Source: Calditrichota bacterium
GTDB lineage: Bacteria; Calditrichota; Calditrichia; Calditrichales; Calditrichaceae
Reading direction: 5' to 3'
DNA: 11,726 nucleotides
NCBI GenBank assembly: GCA_024278715.1
Contig: JAJRSN010000326.1
Coordinates: 1-11,726 of the forward strand
Below the pieces are notes generated by a model. The model did no database searches, was not told the DNA's origin, and saw only the letters and a program-made list of their open reading frames with translations. The position numbers were made by a program, and so were the translations under genes. Below are positions 1-7,384 of this stretch, piece by piece (position 1 is the first letter of the stretch; each line of letters begins with the position of its first letter).

Positions 1-150
1 CGTTCCCGGCTCGATGATCGGGGGACGCGGTCGTGACCAATCGTGTACTTTCCATCTGCCTTGAGCGTTGCCGCTAATAGGAATAAGAAGAACAAAAACG
101 GCGAAGCATTTTAAAATAAATTCTATTCTCCGGGTATTTGCGCATATCAT
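1..150 (-). CDS. Secreted 3-keto-disaccharide hydrolase-type (DUF1080) protein, N-terminal fragment
   Basis: This is the first 50 codons of a gene that runs off the left edge of the window; the frame is open from the ATG at 150 to base 1. A good Shine-Dalgarno, GGAGGG (159-164), lies 8 nt before the ATG. Residues 1-30 look like a signal peptide: basic start (TRR, 6-8), hydrophobic core (FAVFVLLIPI, 16-25) and a small-residue end (SGNAQ). The mature start reads GRWKVHDWSRPRPPIIEPGT (31-50), which matches from memory the N-terminus of secreted DUF1080 proteins (WKVHD..RP.PP.I.PG), a concanavalin-like fold family acting on 3-keto-disaccharides or other glycans. The catalytic part is outside the window, so the family call rests on this short segment. 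Export and the start are better supported than the activity. Confidence 0.6.
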   Translation of the reverse strand, partial: MICANTRRIEFILKCFAVFVLLIPISGNAQGRWKVHDWSRPRPPIIEPGT

Positions 151-527
151 TTGGATTTCCCTCCGAATTTGATTAATTAAATAGTAATAAAAATAGAAAT
201 TATTGATAAAAAAACCAATTTTTAATTTTACGGAAAGGCTGAACAAATAATCCCGAAAGCCGGAAGTTTTGTTTTCCGTCATTAAGTTTAATACTCATTA
301 ATTTGTCGTAGTAGTGGAATTTACAAATCAGTATGGCGGGCGGAATTTAGAAAAAATCGCTTGTTTGGCTATTTAAGCAAAATATCCTGCGCAGAAATTT
401 GTTTGAAAATTAATCTGACAAACGTATCGAATCCAAAATACTGTTCATTTTGGGAGATATCGGTTCTGATTCCATGAAATTGCACTTGATTTTTAAGACC
501 CGCCGCTATAAATTTGTCAATTGATTT
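151..527. other. AT-rich divergent spacer without a gene
   Basis: This 377-nt spacer separates the leftward secreted-protein gene from the rightward tRNA gene. No coding frame with a credible start and ribosome site was seen on either strand. It holds the ribosome site of the leftward gene (159-164), a weak 5-bp inverted repeat CGGAA/TTCCG (261-265, 274-278) and the tRNA promoter candidate described separately. The rest is plain AT-rich sequence. Confidence 0.6.
486..516 (+). promoter_or_regulatory. Candidate promoter of the tRNA-Leu gene
   Basis: A TTG (486-488, in TTGATT) is followed after 20 nt by TAAATTTG (509-516). This fits the TTG / TAnnTTTG pattern of Bacteroidota primary-sigma promoters. 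The same stretch can be read as a sigma70-like TTGATT with TATAAA (507-512) at a short spacing of 15. The predicted start lies a few bases before the tRNA 5' end at 528, giving the short leader typical of tRNA genes. This is pattern matching in AT-rich DNA, so it is only a candidate. Confidence 0.4.
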
Positions 528-611
528 GCCGGAGTGGTGGAATTGGCAGACGCGCTGGACTCAAAATCCAGTCCCCTTCGGGGGGTGTCGGTTCGAGTCC
601 GACCTCCGGCA
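528..611 (+). tRNA. tRNA-Leu (anticodon CAA)
   Basis: All parts of a class II tRNA can be folded by eye. The acceptor stem is GCCGGAG (528-534) with CTCCGGC (604-610), seven perfect pairs, and discriminator A611. The anticodon stem is CTGGA (555-559) with TCCAG (567-571), loop CTCAAAA, anticodon CAA at 562-564, reading UUG. The long variable arm typical of tRNA-Leu is CCCC-TTCG-GGGG (573-584). The T arm is GTCGG, TTCGAGT, CCGAC (587-603). The 3' CCA is not encoded (611-613 read A, C, T), so it must be added after transcription. A terminator hairpin begins 10 nt downstream, so the gene looks monocistronic. Confidence 0.97.
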
Positions 612-620
612 CTTTTCGGA

Positions 621-651
621 AAGGGAATTGCAAAATTCCCTTTTTTATTTT
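621..651 (+). terminator. Rho-independent terminator after tRNA-Leu
   Basis: A perfect 9-bp stem, AAGGGAATT (621-629) with AATTCCCTT (634-642), is closed by a GCAA tetraloop of the stable GNRA type. A T-rich tract (TTTTTTATTTT, 641-651) overlaps and follows the 3' arm. It ends the tRNA transcript. The 284 nt from 652 to the next gene show no further gene or clear signal. Confidence 0.88.
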
Positions 652-935
652 AAGATTTAAAAAGCCGTTTTATTCAGCGTGCCGGGCTAATAATCCCAAC
701 GCCTTTCAGGGACGCCGGTTAAGTTTGAAACAGGTTTTAACTTGCACAAATCGACCTCTTTAATATCATGCCAAAGTGCAAATCATGTATTTTTCAAGCC
801 CTGAAAAATGATGTATCCTACTGTCATTCAAGGCAGCCTGAGGCAAAGAATTTTTAACATCCTCTTAATTTAATCAGTTTTCTACCGATATTCCGAAATA
901 AATCATTTTAATTTTAAGCCCGGGATGCTAATTAA

Positions 936-2084
936 ATGAACTTACATCATTCTATTTTTAAAATATCCGTAACAAACGAGCTGGAAGACATCCTGACATT
1001 CAGGGACGAATGGAATCGTCTGCTGAAAACAATCCCGTTTTACCTCCCGACCATGACCTTCGAATGGCAATCAGCCTGGCTGCGGGCGAATTCTTCTTTA
1101 GCCGATCATCTCCATTTTATGATGATTCGGGATCGAGATAATACGTTGTGCGCAATCATCCCCCTGTTTAAAACCCGTTCGCAACTCTTTTTCAGCGAGC
1201 TGGACGTTTATACGTTTTCGGGCTGCAGAGATCAAATTAAAACCGCGATTATTTGTAAACCCGAGCACCAGCTTTCAGTTATCCACGAGATACTGCACTA
1301 TTTTTACGAACAGCGCAGGGATTGGGATTTACTGACATTGCGCAGGCTTAGCACGCGAAAAGCCGACGATGTGTTTTTGGAACGAATTTTACAAAAACAC
1401 CGGTACCCGTATTCCATCGAGTCGGTTCTGCGGATTCCGTTTGTGGTGTTAGAAGATGACTGGGAATCTTATTGGAACTCCAGAAAAAAACATTTCCGAC
1501 ATGAGATCAAACGCAAGACAAAAAAACTCTCGCAATTGGGAAATATCGAGTATGAAATCTTTGAATCGCCGATTGCCGGTGAACGGCTAGAAAATTTTCT
1601 TAAATTGGAAAACAGCGGATGGAAAGGTAAAAACCGATCCTCGCTGCTTCATCGCCCCGGTTTAATGCGCCTTTATTCCATTCTGTCCGGTACTCAAAGC
1701 GACTATCTAAAATTGCTGATGTTTAATCTTAACCTTAATCAGAAAACGATTTCATCTTCATTGTGTTTAAGAACCCCTCACGGATTGTACGTATCAAAGA
1801 TTGCTTACGATGAATCGTTTAACAAATTTTCTCCCGGCATATTACTCCGGTTACATGAAATTAAATACTGCTTTGAGGGGAATTTAAAAATTTACGACTT
1901 TTCCGGTAAGGAGCAGCGATGGATGAAATCCTTTACCAATCGCGGGCATTATGTTATGGATTACATCATCTACCGCAAAACGGCTGCATCTTTAATTCGC
2001 TATCTGGGATTTACAAAACTACGTCCCTTGATCAAGCACTCTCATATCACCGAACGATTTCTGAAAAATTTGATTGACGAATAG
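936..2084 (+). CDS. GNAT-fold acyltransferase of the CelD/BcsL (FemAB-like) family
   Basis: This 382-residue soluble protein has the length and layout of the CelD/BcsL acetyltransferases (Acetyltransf_6 type), which transfer acyl groups in polysaccharide or cell-envelope pathways. Visible family marks are the basic helix SRKKHFRHEIKRKTKKL (182-198), the LENSGWKGKNRSS stretch (224-236), YDESFNKFSPGILL (291-304; family form Y...F..ySPG..L) and DFSGKEQRWMKSFT (321-334; family form DF..G....K..F). There is no signal peptide or membrane segment. The start has no strong ribosome site: GGG at 922-924 is the nearest purine block, and a 4-codon frame beginning at the ATG at 925 overlaps the start as ATGA. 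The gene stands alone after the tRNA and converges on the SDR gene with 6 nt between stop codons. No glycan cluster is visible, so the acyl donor and acceptor cannot be named. Confidence 0.8.
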   Translation: MNLHHSIFKISVTNELEDILTFRDEWNRLLKTIPFYLPTMTFEWQSAWLRANSSLADHLHFMMIRDRDNTLCAIIPLFKTRSQLFFSELDVYTFSGCRDQIKTAIICKPEHQLSVIHEILHYFYEQRRDWDLLTLRRLSTRKADDVFLERILQKHRYPYSIESVLRIPFVVLEDDWESYWNSRKKHFRHEIKRKTKKLSQLGNIEYEIFESPIAGERLENFLKLENSGWKGKNRSSLLHRPGLMRLYSILSGTQSDYLKLLMFNLNLNQKTISSSLCLRTPHGLYVSKIAYDESFNKFSPGILLRLHEIKYCFEGNLKIYDFSGKEQRWMKSFTNRGHYVMDYIIYRKTAASLIRYLGFTKLRPLIKHSHITERFLKNLIDE

Positions 2085-2090
2085 AACCTT

Positions 2091-2879
2091 TCAAAGTATG
2101 CCGGAATATAAGCCGCCGTCAGCCTGAATTGTTGTTCCGGTAATATAAGAAGCTTGCTCGGAAGCTAAGAACGTAATCAGCGCGGCAAGGTCTGCGGGCA
2201 GCCCTATTCTTTTCATCGGGATTTTGTTTTCCCAGTCCGAAAGAATGTCCTGCCTGTCTTCGCCGGCTTCGGTTCGTTTGCGGATAATCCGTTCCAGACC
2301 GTCGGTTAAGTGGTAGCCCGGCGCCACGTTATTTACCGTTATTCCGAATTGCCCCACCTCCATGGACAGCGATTTTGCCAATCCCACAACTGCCAGACGA
2401 AGCGCGTTGGAATAGATTAACCGCTCCACCGGCGCCTTTACCGAGACGGACGTTATATTGATTATTCTGCCCCATTTTTGTTTTTTCATTATCGGAAGCG
2501 CGCTTTTAACCGAACGCACCACGGTCATGAACGTAACCTCATACCAGTAATGCCACTCTTCTTCCGTGGATTCTTCGAACGATTTCACCGGGGGACCGCC
2601 TGCGTTGGTAATAAGAATATCGACTCCTCCGAGCGTATCGGCACTTTTCCGCATGAATTGCAGCAAAGAATTTTGATCGGAAACATCAACCGTTTCGGCA
2701 AATACCTGCGCTCCGGTTTGCTTTTTTATTTCGATAACGGCTTTATTTAAATTTTCCGAATTTCTCGAACAAACGGCAAGGCTGCATCCTTCTTTCGCCA
2801 GAGCCAACGCCGCGGCTTTGCCCAATCCCTTGCTTGCCGCCAGAACAACGGCTTTTTTGCCCTTTAATCCCAAATCCAT
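2091..2879 (-). CDS. Short-chain dehydrogenase/reductase with altered active site (SxxxR)
   Basis: This 262-residue Rossmann-fold SDR has the normal family length. The nucleotide site is ASKGLG (15-20), a variant of TGxxxGxG, followed by DV (65-66) and NAGG (92-95). The C-terminal part (PGYHLTD, 187-193; YITGTTIQADGG, 245-256) is typical. The catalytic region is not: the usual Ser is present (S144), but 13 residues on, where Tyr belongs, there is S157, and the Lys position is R161 (SNALR, 157-161). A Tyr sits one place early (Y156). From memory, a divergent group of SDRs annotated as reductases shares this S-N-x-x-R form, so it may be a lineage trait and not decay. The rest of the protein is intact, so a functional but non-classical enzyme or binding protein is likely. 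The substrate is unknown. Ribosome site GGAGG (2885-2889) is 5 nt from the ATG. Confidence 0.88.
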   Translation of the reverse strand: MDLGLKGKKAVVLAASKGLGKAAALALAKEGCSLAVCSRNSENLNKAVIEIKKQTGAQVFAETVDVSDQNSLLQFMRKSADTLGGVDILITNAGGPPVKSFEESTEEEWHYWYEVTFMTVVRSVKSALPIMKKQKWGRIINITSVSVKAPVERLIYSNALRLAVVGLAKSLSMEVGQFGITVNNVAPGYHLTDGLERIIRKRTEAGEDRQDILSDWENKIPMKRIGLPADLAALITFLASEQASYITGTTIQADGGLYSGIL

Positions 2880-2943
2880 CGTTTCCTCCGCTGTTTTTAT
2901 TTTGATGGGTTTAATTACCGTAACGAATTTGCTCTAAAATCAA

Positions 2944-2957
2944 TCCGATTAATCGGA
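2944..2957. promoter_or_regulatory. Perfect 14-bp palindrome upstream of the SDR gene
   Basis: TCCGATTAATCGGA is a perfect inverted repeat with no spacer, 65 bp before the SDR start. On the minus strand a weak -35-like TTGATT overlaps its downstream edge. Perfect two-fold symmetry in an otherwise AT-rich spacer is what a dimeric repressor operator would look like, but no matching regulator gene is present and no second copy was seen. The remainder of the 242-nt spacer (2880-3121) holds only the SDR ribosome site, and no terminator was found for the kinase gene. Confidence 0.35.
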
Positions 2958-3121
2958 ATTTAAAAAATAGTCCCTTTTAACGACAATAAAATAGAACGAA
3001 AAAAAATATCAATCCGGGCGGCAATGGAGTTGAGCAACAAAAAAATTTAATTCCGGATTCACATCGGAGGATTACAAGAAATTTTATGTTTATTTCTATG
3101 GTTCACACAAACCTGTCCGTC

Positions 3122-6100
3122 CTATTTTTTTTCCAGAATTTCACGAACAAGCCGAGCCAGCGCCAACGGACTAAAAGGTTTTTGAATAAAATTCAGACCC
3201 GCTTCCAGAATATTATGGTGTTGCACGGCATTATCCGTATAACCGGACATATAGAGCACTTTTAAGTTTTCTATTTTCTTTTGCAGCTTATCCGCTAAAA
3301 TTCTTCCGCTCATTCTGGGCATTATTACATCCGTAATCAATAAGTCTATGGGAATTTTCTGCTGTTCAACCAGTTGCAAAGCCGAAATGCCGTCTTCCGC
3401 GTCAAAAACAAGATAACCTTGTTTTTTTAATATATGAACAACGATTTTTCGAACCGCATCATCATCTTCCACTAATAGAATCGTTTCTTTGCCATGCAAA
3501 TCTTCGAAAGAAACTTTCTGTTCTTTTGTTTGATCCAATTTTTCGACAACGCGCGGCAGGTAGATTTTAAAAGTGGTCCCTTTTCCTTTTTCGCTGTAAA
3601 CCCAGATATTTCCTTCGCTTTGTTTAATAATACCATAAACGGTTGAAAGTCCCAGACCGGTGCCTTTACCTCTTCCCTTGGTTGTAAAGAAGGGTTCAAA
3701 AATTCTGGATTTCACTTCTTCATCCATCCCCACGCCGTTATCGGTCACCGCCAGAATTATGTATTCGCCGCTTTTTACTCCGATGTGACTTTTCAGATAG
3801 CTGTCGTCAACTTTAAAATTTGCCGTTTCGATGGTTAATTTACCTCCGTTGGGCATGGCGTCGCGGGCATTGACAGCTAAATTTAAAATCACTTGCTCCA
3901 ACTGACCCGGGTCTGTTTTTACGTTTCCCAACTGAGGATCCAATATGGTCTCCAGCTCGATATCCTCGCCGATCAGGCGACGCAGCATTTTTACCAGATC
4001 GCCGATCAATGAATTCAGATTTAAAACTTTCGGCTGCAAAATTTGACGGCGGCTGAAGGCAAGCAACTGGCTTGTTAAGCGGGTCGCCTTTTCACCCGCT
4101 TTTAAAATCTGTTCGATTGTTTGATAGAGTTCGTTTTCAGGATTCAATTTATTTAATGTCAGTTTACTGTATCCGTTAATCACAGTCAGCAAATTATTAA
4201 AGTCGTGCGCCACGCCGCCAGCGAGTTTGCCGATAGCTTCCATCTTTTGAGCCTGATGAAATTGTTCTTCCAATTTCTTTTCATTGGTAATATCGCGTTT
4301 TACAGCCGCAAAATTAATAATTTCTCCTTCTTCGTCTTTGATCGGAAAAATCACTGCCTCTTCATAATACAGTTTACCGTCTTTACGCTTATTAATAAAT
4401 GTCCCTACCCATGTTTCGCCGGAAGTTATTGTCTCCCAAAGATTCCGGTAAAACTGATCGTTATGCGCTCCGCTTTTTAATAGGCGCGAATTTTTACCGA
4501 GGATTTCATCCGACTTATATCCTGTAATCTTTTCGAAAGCCGGATTGACATAGGTAATATTTCCCCTCAGATCGGTTATGACCACCGCTTCGCCGGCTTG
4601 TTCAATGACCGATGCCAGACGGGAGAGCTGTAATTCCGCTTTTTTACGTTCGCTGATATCGCGGGCGATTCCAAGTACAAGTTCTTCGTCGTCAATGCGG
4701 ACGGGAATAGCGCGTATTTCCACCGGCACTTTACTGCCGTCCTTTTTTGTCAGCACAAATTCAATGGGACCGCTTTCCAGACCGTTCCGGACTTTCATCA
4801 ATTCCTCTTTTGCTTTGAGGATTTCCTGCCCGAAAAGTATTCCCGATTTAAGAACGCTCTTCCCGTTCAGCTCTTTTTTTGAATATCCCGAAAGTTCTTC
4901 CGCCGCTTTATTGGCGTTAATAAAAACGCCGTTCATGTCGTGCATGTAATAAGCGTCGGGCGCAAACTCAAACAAAATTCTGAATCTCTCTTCACTTTTC
5001 TTTAAAGCAATCTCCGCCTTTCTGCGATCGGTGATATCCAGAAGTTGTCCCACGGTGAAAATTTTTCCCGCCGCATCCTTTATGATAGTCGATTTTATCT
5101 CCAAAAGCCGAATTTCACCGTCTTTACGAATAACCTCGAATTCGTATTGCGCCGGAACGTTTTCTCCCCGATGTCTGCGGATATAACGATCCGCAACCAA
5201 TTGCCTGCTTTCTGAGGTCAGGAACTCACGAAAATCATGCCAGAGAATCTCTTCCGGCGGTCTGCCGAGAAGCTGACAAAGTTGTTTATTTACGTAAATA
5301 AACTGATAGGTGTCGTTCACAATAAGGATTCCGTCATGGGAGTTTTCCACAACCGAACGGAAGCGTTCTTCACTTTCAAACAGGGCTTGCTCGGCATGCT
5401 TTCTTTTAACGGAAGCAGCCAGCACATTGCCCACACCCTGCAGAAAAAAAAGATCGTCTTTGGTAAAATCACGCGCTTTGGTTGTGTACGCGCCCAATAT
5501 TCCGAAAGGATCTTCCGGGTTTCCGATAATCACTTTCATTCCGCCGATAATTTTATGATCGAGTAAATGCCCGGAAGGTTTGAATCGTTTTTCATCAGAA
5601 TAATCTTTTACAATTAGCGGATTTTTTTTAAGCAGCGTGTAACCGGCATCCGAGCTCTTTTTAATTTCAACCACGGCGGCTCCGTATAAATTATCATCCC
5701 AGCCTACACCTGCTTTTAAAATCAATTTCTTTTTATCCGGTAAAATCTGCAGAATTTCAACAAATTCGACGCCTAAAGTCTGAGCCGTTTTTTTAACGGT
5801 AATATCAAAAAATTCCCGCAAATCCTTATCGGATAACGCCAACTCTCCCAATTCGGCAATGGTTTGCTGTTGTTTGGTGTGTGTTTTTACGGCTTCTTCC
5901 GCCTTCTTTTGCTCCGTAATATTGCGCGATAAACTGCAAAGTATAAAACCCGCGTCCGTTTTAATAGGGAAAATTGTCGCCTGAATATAATACGGCGCAC
6001 CGTCCGCTCTTTTTAATTTTCGCTCCAATATCTTGTTAATCCAGGGAGCTTCTCCGGTTTTTAACGTTTTGCGAATAGACGTTTTTAGGTTCTTCAATAC

Positions 6101-6751
6101 TTTGTTTTTATTCCTGTTCTTCGGATTAAGGAGGAACTCGATTTCCCAAACAGATTTGCCGATTACTTCTTCGGATTTTAGTCCTGTAATCCTTTCCAGA
6201 CTGCGATTCCAATGAATCACTTTACCCTGTTCATCGGTGAGCGAGATGCCGTCAAAGGATTGATCGATTAAATTCCTGAATTTTTTCTCACTCGTATGCA
6301 GAGAAATTTCCGCCTGTTTTTGAGGAGTAATATCTTTGACAACATGAACCGCTCCAAGAATTTCACCGTTTTCGTTTCTGTACGGATCGACAGCTATTTC
6401 AAACCAGCGATTACCGTAATCTTCTTTTATTACGGTTGTTTCGCGCTTTCCGCTTTTTAACATTCTTTCCAACGGACATCGGGCAGTCTTTTTTTCGTTC
6501 CCGCACAGAAATTTACAGCAGGACATGCCGATCATTTCTTCCGGTTCTGCTTTTTCTAAAACGGATCCTCCGCTGTTTGACCGGATAATTTTCGCGGATA
6601 AATCCACCAAACAAACCCAGTCGGAAATCGAGTTCACGGCTCTTTCCCATCTTTCGTAATTCTCTATCTCCGTCAAAATTGTATTTTTTGCCGATTCGTT
6701 ATCTTTTAACGACTTTGCGACAAGTCGCTTTAATTCGTCTATGTTTAACAT
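3122..6751 (-). CDS. Soluble hybrid sensor histidine kinase: five PAS, GAF, HisKA, HATPase, receiver
   Basis: This 1209-residue protein has no membrane segment or signal peptide, so it senses in the cytoplasm. Domain order: PAS 1 (about 32-145), PAS 2 (152-285), GAF (297-450), PAS 3 (458-580), PAS 4 (584-706), PAS 5 (709-828), dimerisation/phosphoacceptor (838-905), ATPase (945-1067), receiver (1088-1207). Each PAS ends in a D/N-I-T/S connector (KDITPQKQAE, RNITEQKKAE, LDITDRRKAE, RDISERKKAE, RDITNEKKLE). The phosphoacceptor is H849 in GGVAHDFNN. The N box is N961, G1 is DNGVGM (1004-1009), the F box is FEPFFTTK (1018-1025) and G2 is GTGLGL (1030-1035). The receiver has acidic residues 1095-1098, phospho-Asp D1141, S1169 and K1191, all present. 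PAS 1 carries four cysteines (78, 79, 83, 92) that could hold a metal or act in redox sensing. No output domain or regulator gene is nearby, so phosphoryl flow goes elsewhere. AGAGGA (6756-6761) supports the start. Confidence 0.96.
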   Translation of the reverse strand: MLNIDELKRLVAKSLKDNESAKNTILTEIENYERWERAVNSISDWVCLVDLSAKIIRSNSGGSVLEKAEPEEMIGMSCCKFLCGNEKKTARCPLERMLKSGKRETTVIKEDYGNRWFEIAVDPYRNENGEILGAVHVVKDITPQKQAEISLHTSEKKFRNLIDQSFDGISLTDEQGKVIHWNRSLERITGLKSEEVIGKSVWEIEFLLNPKNRNKNKVLKNLKTSIRKTLKTGEAPWINKILERKLKRADGAPYYIQATIFPIKTDAGFILCSLSRNITEQKKAEEAVKTHTKQQQTIAELGELALSDKDLREFFDITVKKTAQTLGVEFVEILQILPDKKKLILKAGVGWDDNLYGAAVVEIKKSSDAGYTLLKKNPLIVKDYSDEKRFKPSGHLLDHKIIGGMKVIIGNPEDPFGILGAYTTKARDFTKDDLFFLQGVGNVLAASVKRKHAEQALFESEERFRSVVENSHDGILIVNDTYQFIYVNKQLCQLLGRPPEEILWHDFREFLTSESRQLVADRYIRRHRGENVPAQYEFEVIRKDGEIRLLEIKSTIIKDAAGKIFTVGQLLDITDRRKAEIALKKSEERFRILFEFAPDAYYMHDMNGVFINANKAAEELSGYSKKELNGKSVLKSGILFGQEILKAKEELMKVRNGLESGPIEFVLTKKDGSKVPVEIRAIPVRIDDEELVLGIARDISERKKAELQLSRLASVIEQAGEAVVITDLRGNITYVNPAFEKITGYKSDEILGKNSRLLKSGAHNDQFYRNLWETITSGETWVGTFINKRKDGKLYYEEAVIFPIKDEEGEIINFAAVKRDITNEKKLEEQFHQAQKMEAIGKLAGGVAHDFNNLLTVINGYSKLTLNKLNPENELYQTIEQILKAGEKATRLTSQLLAFSRRQILQPKVLNLNSLIGDLVKMLRRLIGEDIELETILDPQLGNVKTDPGQLEQVILNLAVNARDAMPNGGKLTIETANFKVDDSYLKSHIGVKSGEYIILAVTDNGVGMDEEVKSRIFEPFFTTKGRGKGTGLGLSTVYGIIKQSEGNIWVYSEKGKGTTFKIYLPRVVEKLDQTKEQKVSFEDLHGKETILLVEDDDAVRKIVVHILKKQGYLVFDAEDGISALQLVEQQKIPIDLLITDVIMPRMSGRILADKLQKKIENLKVLYMSGYTDNAVQHHNILEAGLNFIQKPFSPLALARLVREILEKK

Positions 6752-6804
6752 TCGATCCTCTTTAATTTTTAAGCCGATTACCGTTTTTTAATTCCGGATT
6801 ATCC

Positions 6805-6812
6805 CAAAGCTA
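6805..6812 (-). promoter_or_regulatory. Candidate TAnnTTTG element for the kinase gene
   Basis: On the minus strand this reads TAGCTTTG, an exact fit to the Bacteroidota -7 element TAnnTTTG, 54 bp before the kinase ATG. No TTG lies at the expected distance upstream, so it is only half of a promoter. It would leave a leader of roughly 45 nt containing the ribosome site. Confidence 0.3.
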
Positions 6813-6924
6813 TATTAACCAGAAAAGAATGTTTTTCCAAAAAAGATTCCGGTTTGAAGACAATCAAAAATAATGCGGATTCATACAATCAATCTAAATA
6901 TAATTATCGTCACGTAAATTAAAG

Positions 6925-6956
6925 TTGTTAATGATTTTTACAATATTGTTAAGATT
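6925..6956. repeat. Imperfect direct repeat spaced 21 bp
   Basis: TTGTTAATGATT (6925-6936) recurs as TTGTTAAGATT (6946-6956), one base shorter, with starts 21 bp apart, about two helical turns. A 10-bp palindrome ACAATATTGT (6940-6949) overlaps the second copy. The arrangement resembles a tandem regulator site in the divergent spacer, but AT-rich DNA yields such matches by chance. Confidence 0.3.
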
Positions 6957-7084
6957 AAACCTTTCTTCCGTGAACCAAGCTGCGCCTGAATCTCGATTGA
7001 CAAACAAAGAAAAAAATTACGGGAGTTAAGGTCAAACTCGTAAAATTCTGCAGGAATATCGGGTCATTAAATACGATTGAGTTA

Positions 7085-7201
7085 GCTCTGAAAATCTTAT
7101 TCTGTCATTTCGAACGTATTGAGGAATCTTTTAATTCCGACAAAAAAAGATTTCTTGTCGCTACGCTCCTCAAAATGACAATTTCAGATCTTTCTTAGAG
7201 C
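7085..7201. repeat. MITE-like imperfect inverted-repeat element
   Basis: The core arms are TGTCATTT (7103-7110) and AAATGACA (7173-7180), 8 perfect pairs. An inner stem pairs 7122-7131 with 7146-7155 (10 bp, one G-T wobble) around a 14-nt loop. An outer GCTCT (7085-7089) with AGAGC (7197-7201) may extend the fold to about 117 bp. The wording (TGTCATTTCGAACG...GAGGAATCTTT) resembles the small non-coding palindromes, starting TGTCATT.CGA, that are dispersed between genes in many bacterial genomes. There is no coding capacity and no clear target duplication. It would form a long hairpin in RNA. Confidence 0.6.
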
Positions 7202-7384
7202 AGACACATGATTATTTTTTAAACTTAGTTTTCTAATGATTAATTCGGCTAATTTTTTATGCGCGTCGTATTTGGTTTTAAAATCAATCCGTTTTAACTT
7301 ATTGCAGATCGAATTAATTTTTTGTTCCGTGAAATCCGATGATGTTTTTATGTTTTTCAGTTAAGGCGTTACAGGAGACCTTTT

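Larger units (their letters stand above)
6752..7384. other. 633-nt divergent spacer between kinase and AtuA genes
   Basis: This spacer holds no credible gene. From left to right it contains the kinase ribosome site and promoter candidate, a direct repeat (6925-6956), a TTGACA (6997-7002) without a matching -10, an imperfect inverted-repeat element (7085-7201) and, at the right end, the AtuA ribosome site AGGAG (7373-7377). A minus-strand frame of about 57 codons (about 7187-7370) lacks a start codon. No promoter for AtuA could be assigned with confidence. Confidence 0.6.

Noticed and set aside
521..763. Open frame of 80 codons across the tRNA
   Set aside because: It reads straight through tRNA-Leu and its terminator, has no ribosome site and no protein-like features.
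3086..3268. Plus-strand frame of about 60 codons with GGAGG upstream
   Set aside because: It lies mostly antisense to the kinase receiver domain, and the GGAGG is 15 nt from the ATG, too far for normal initiation.
6997..7025. TTGACA as a sigma70 promoter for AtuA
   Set aside because: No -10-like hexamer occurs 15-19 nt downstream, and it lies almost 390 nt before the gene.
7187..7370. Minus-strand open frame of about 57 codons with a Lys/Ile-rich helical-looking product
   Set aside because: It has no ATG, GTG or TTG near its beginning, follows directly on a stop codon, and its composition is what AT-rich spacer DNA gives. A gene remnant cannot be excluded.
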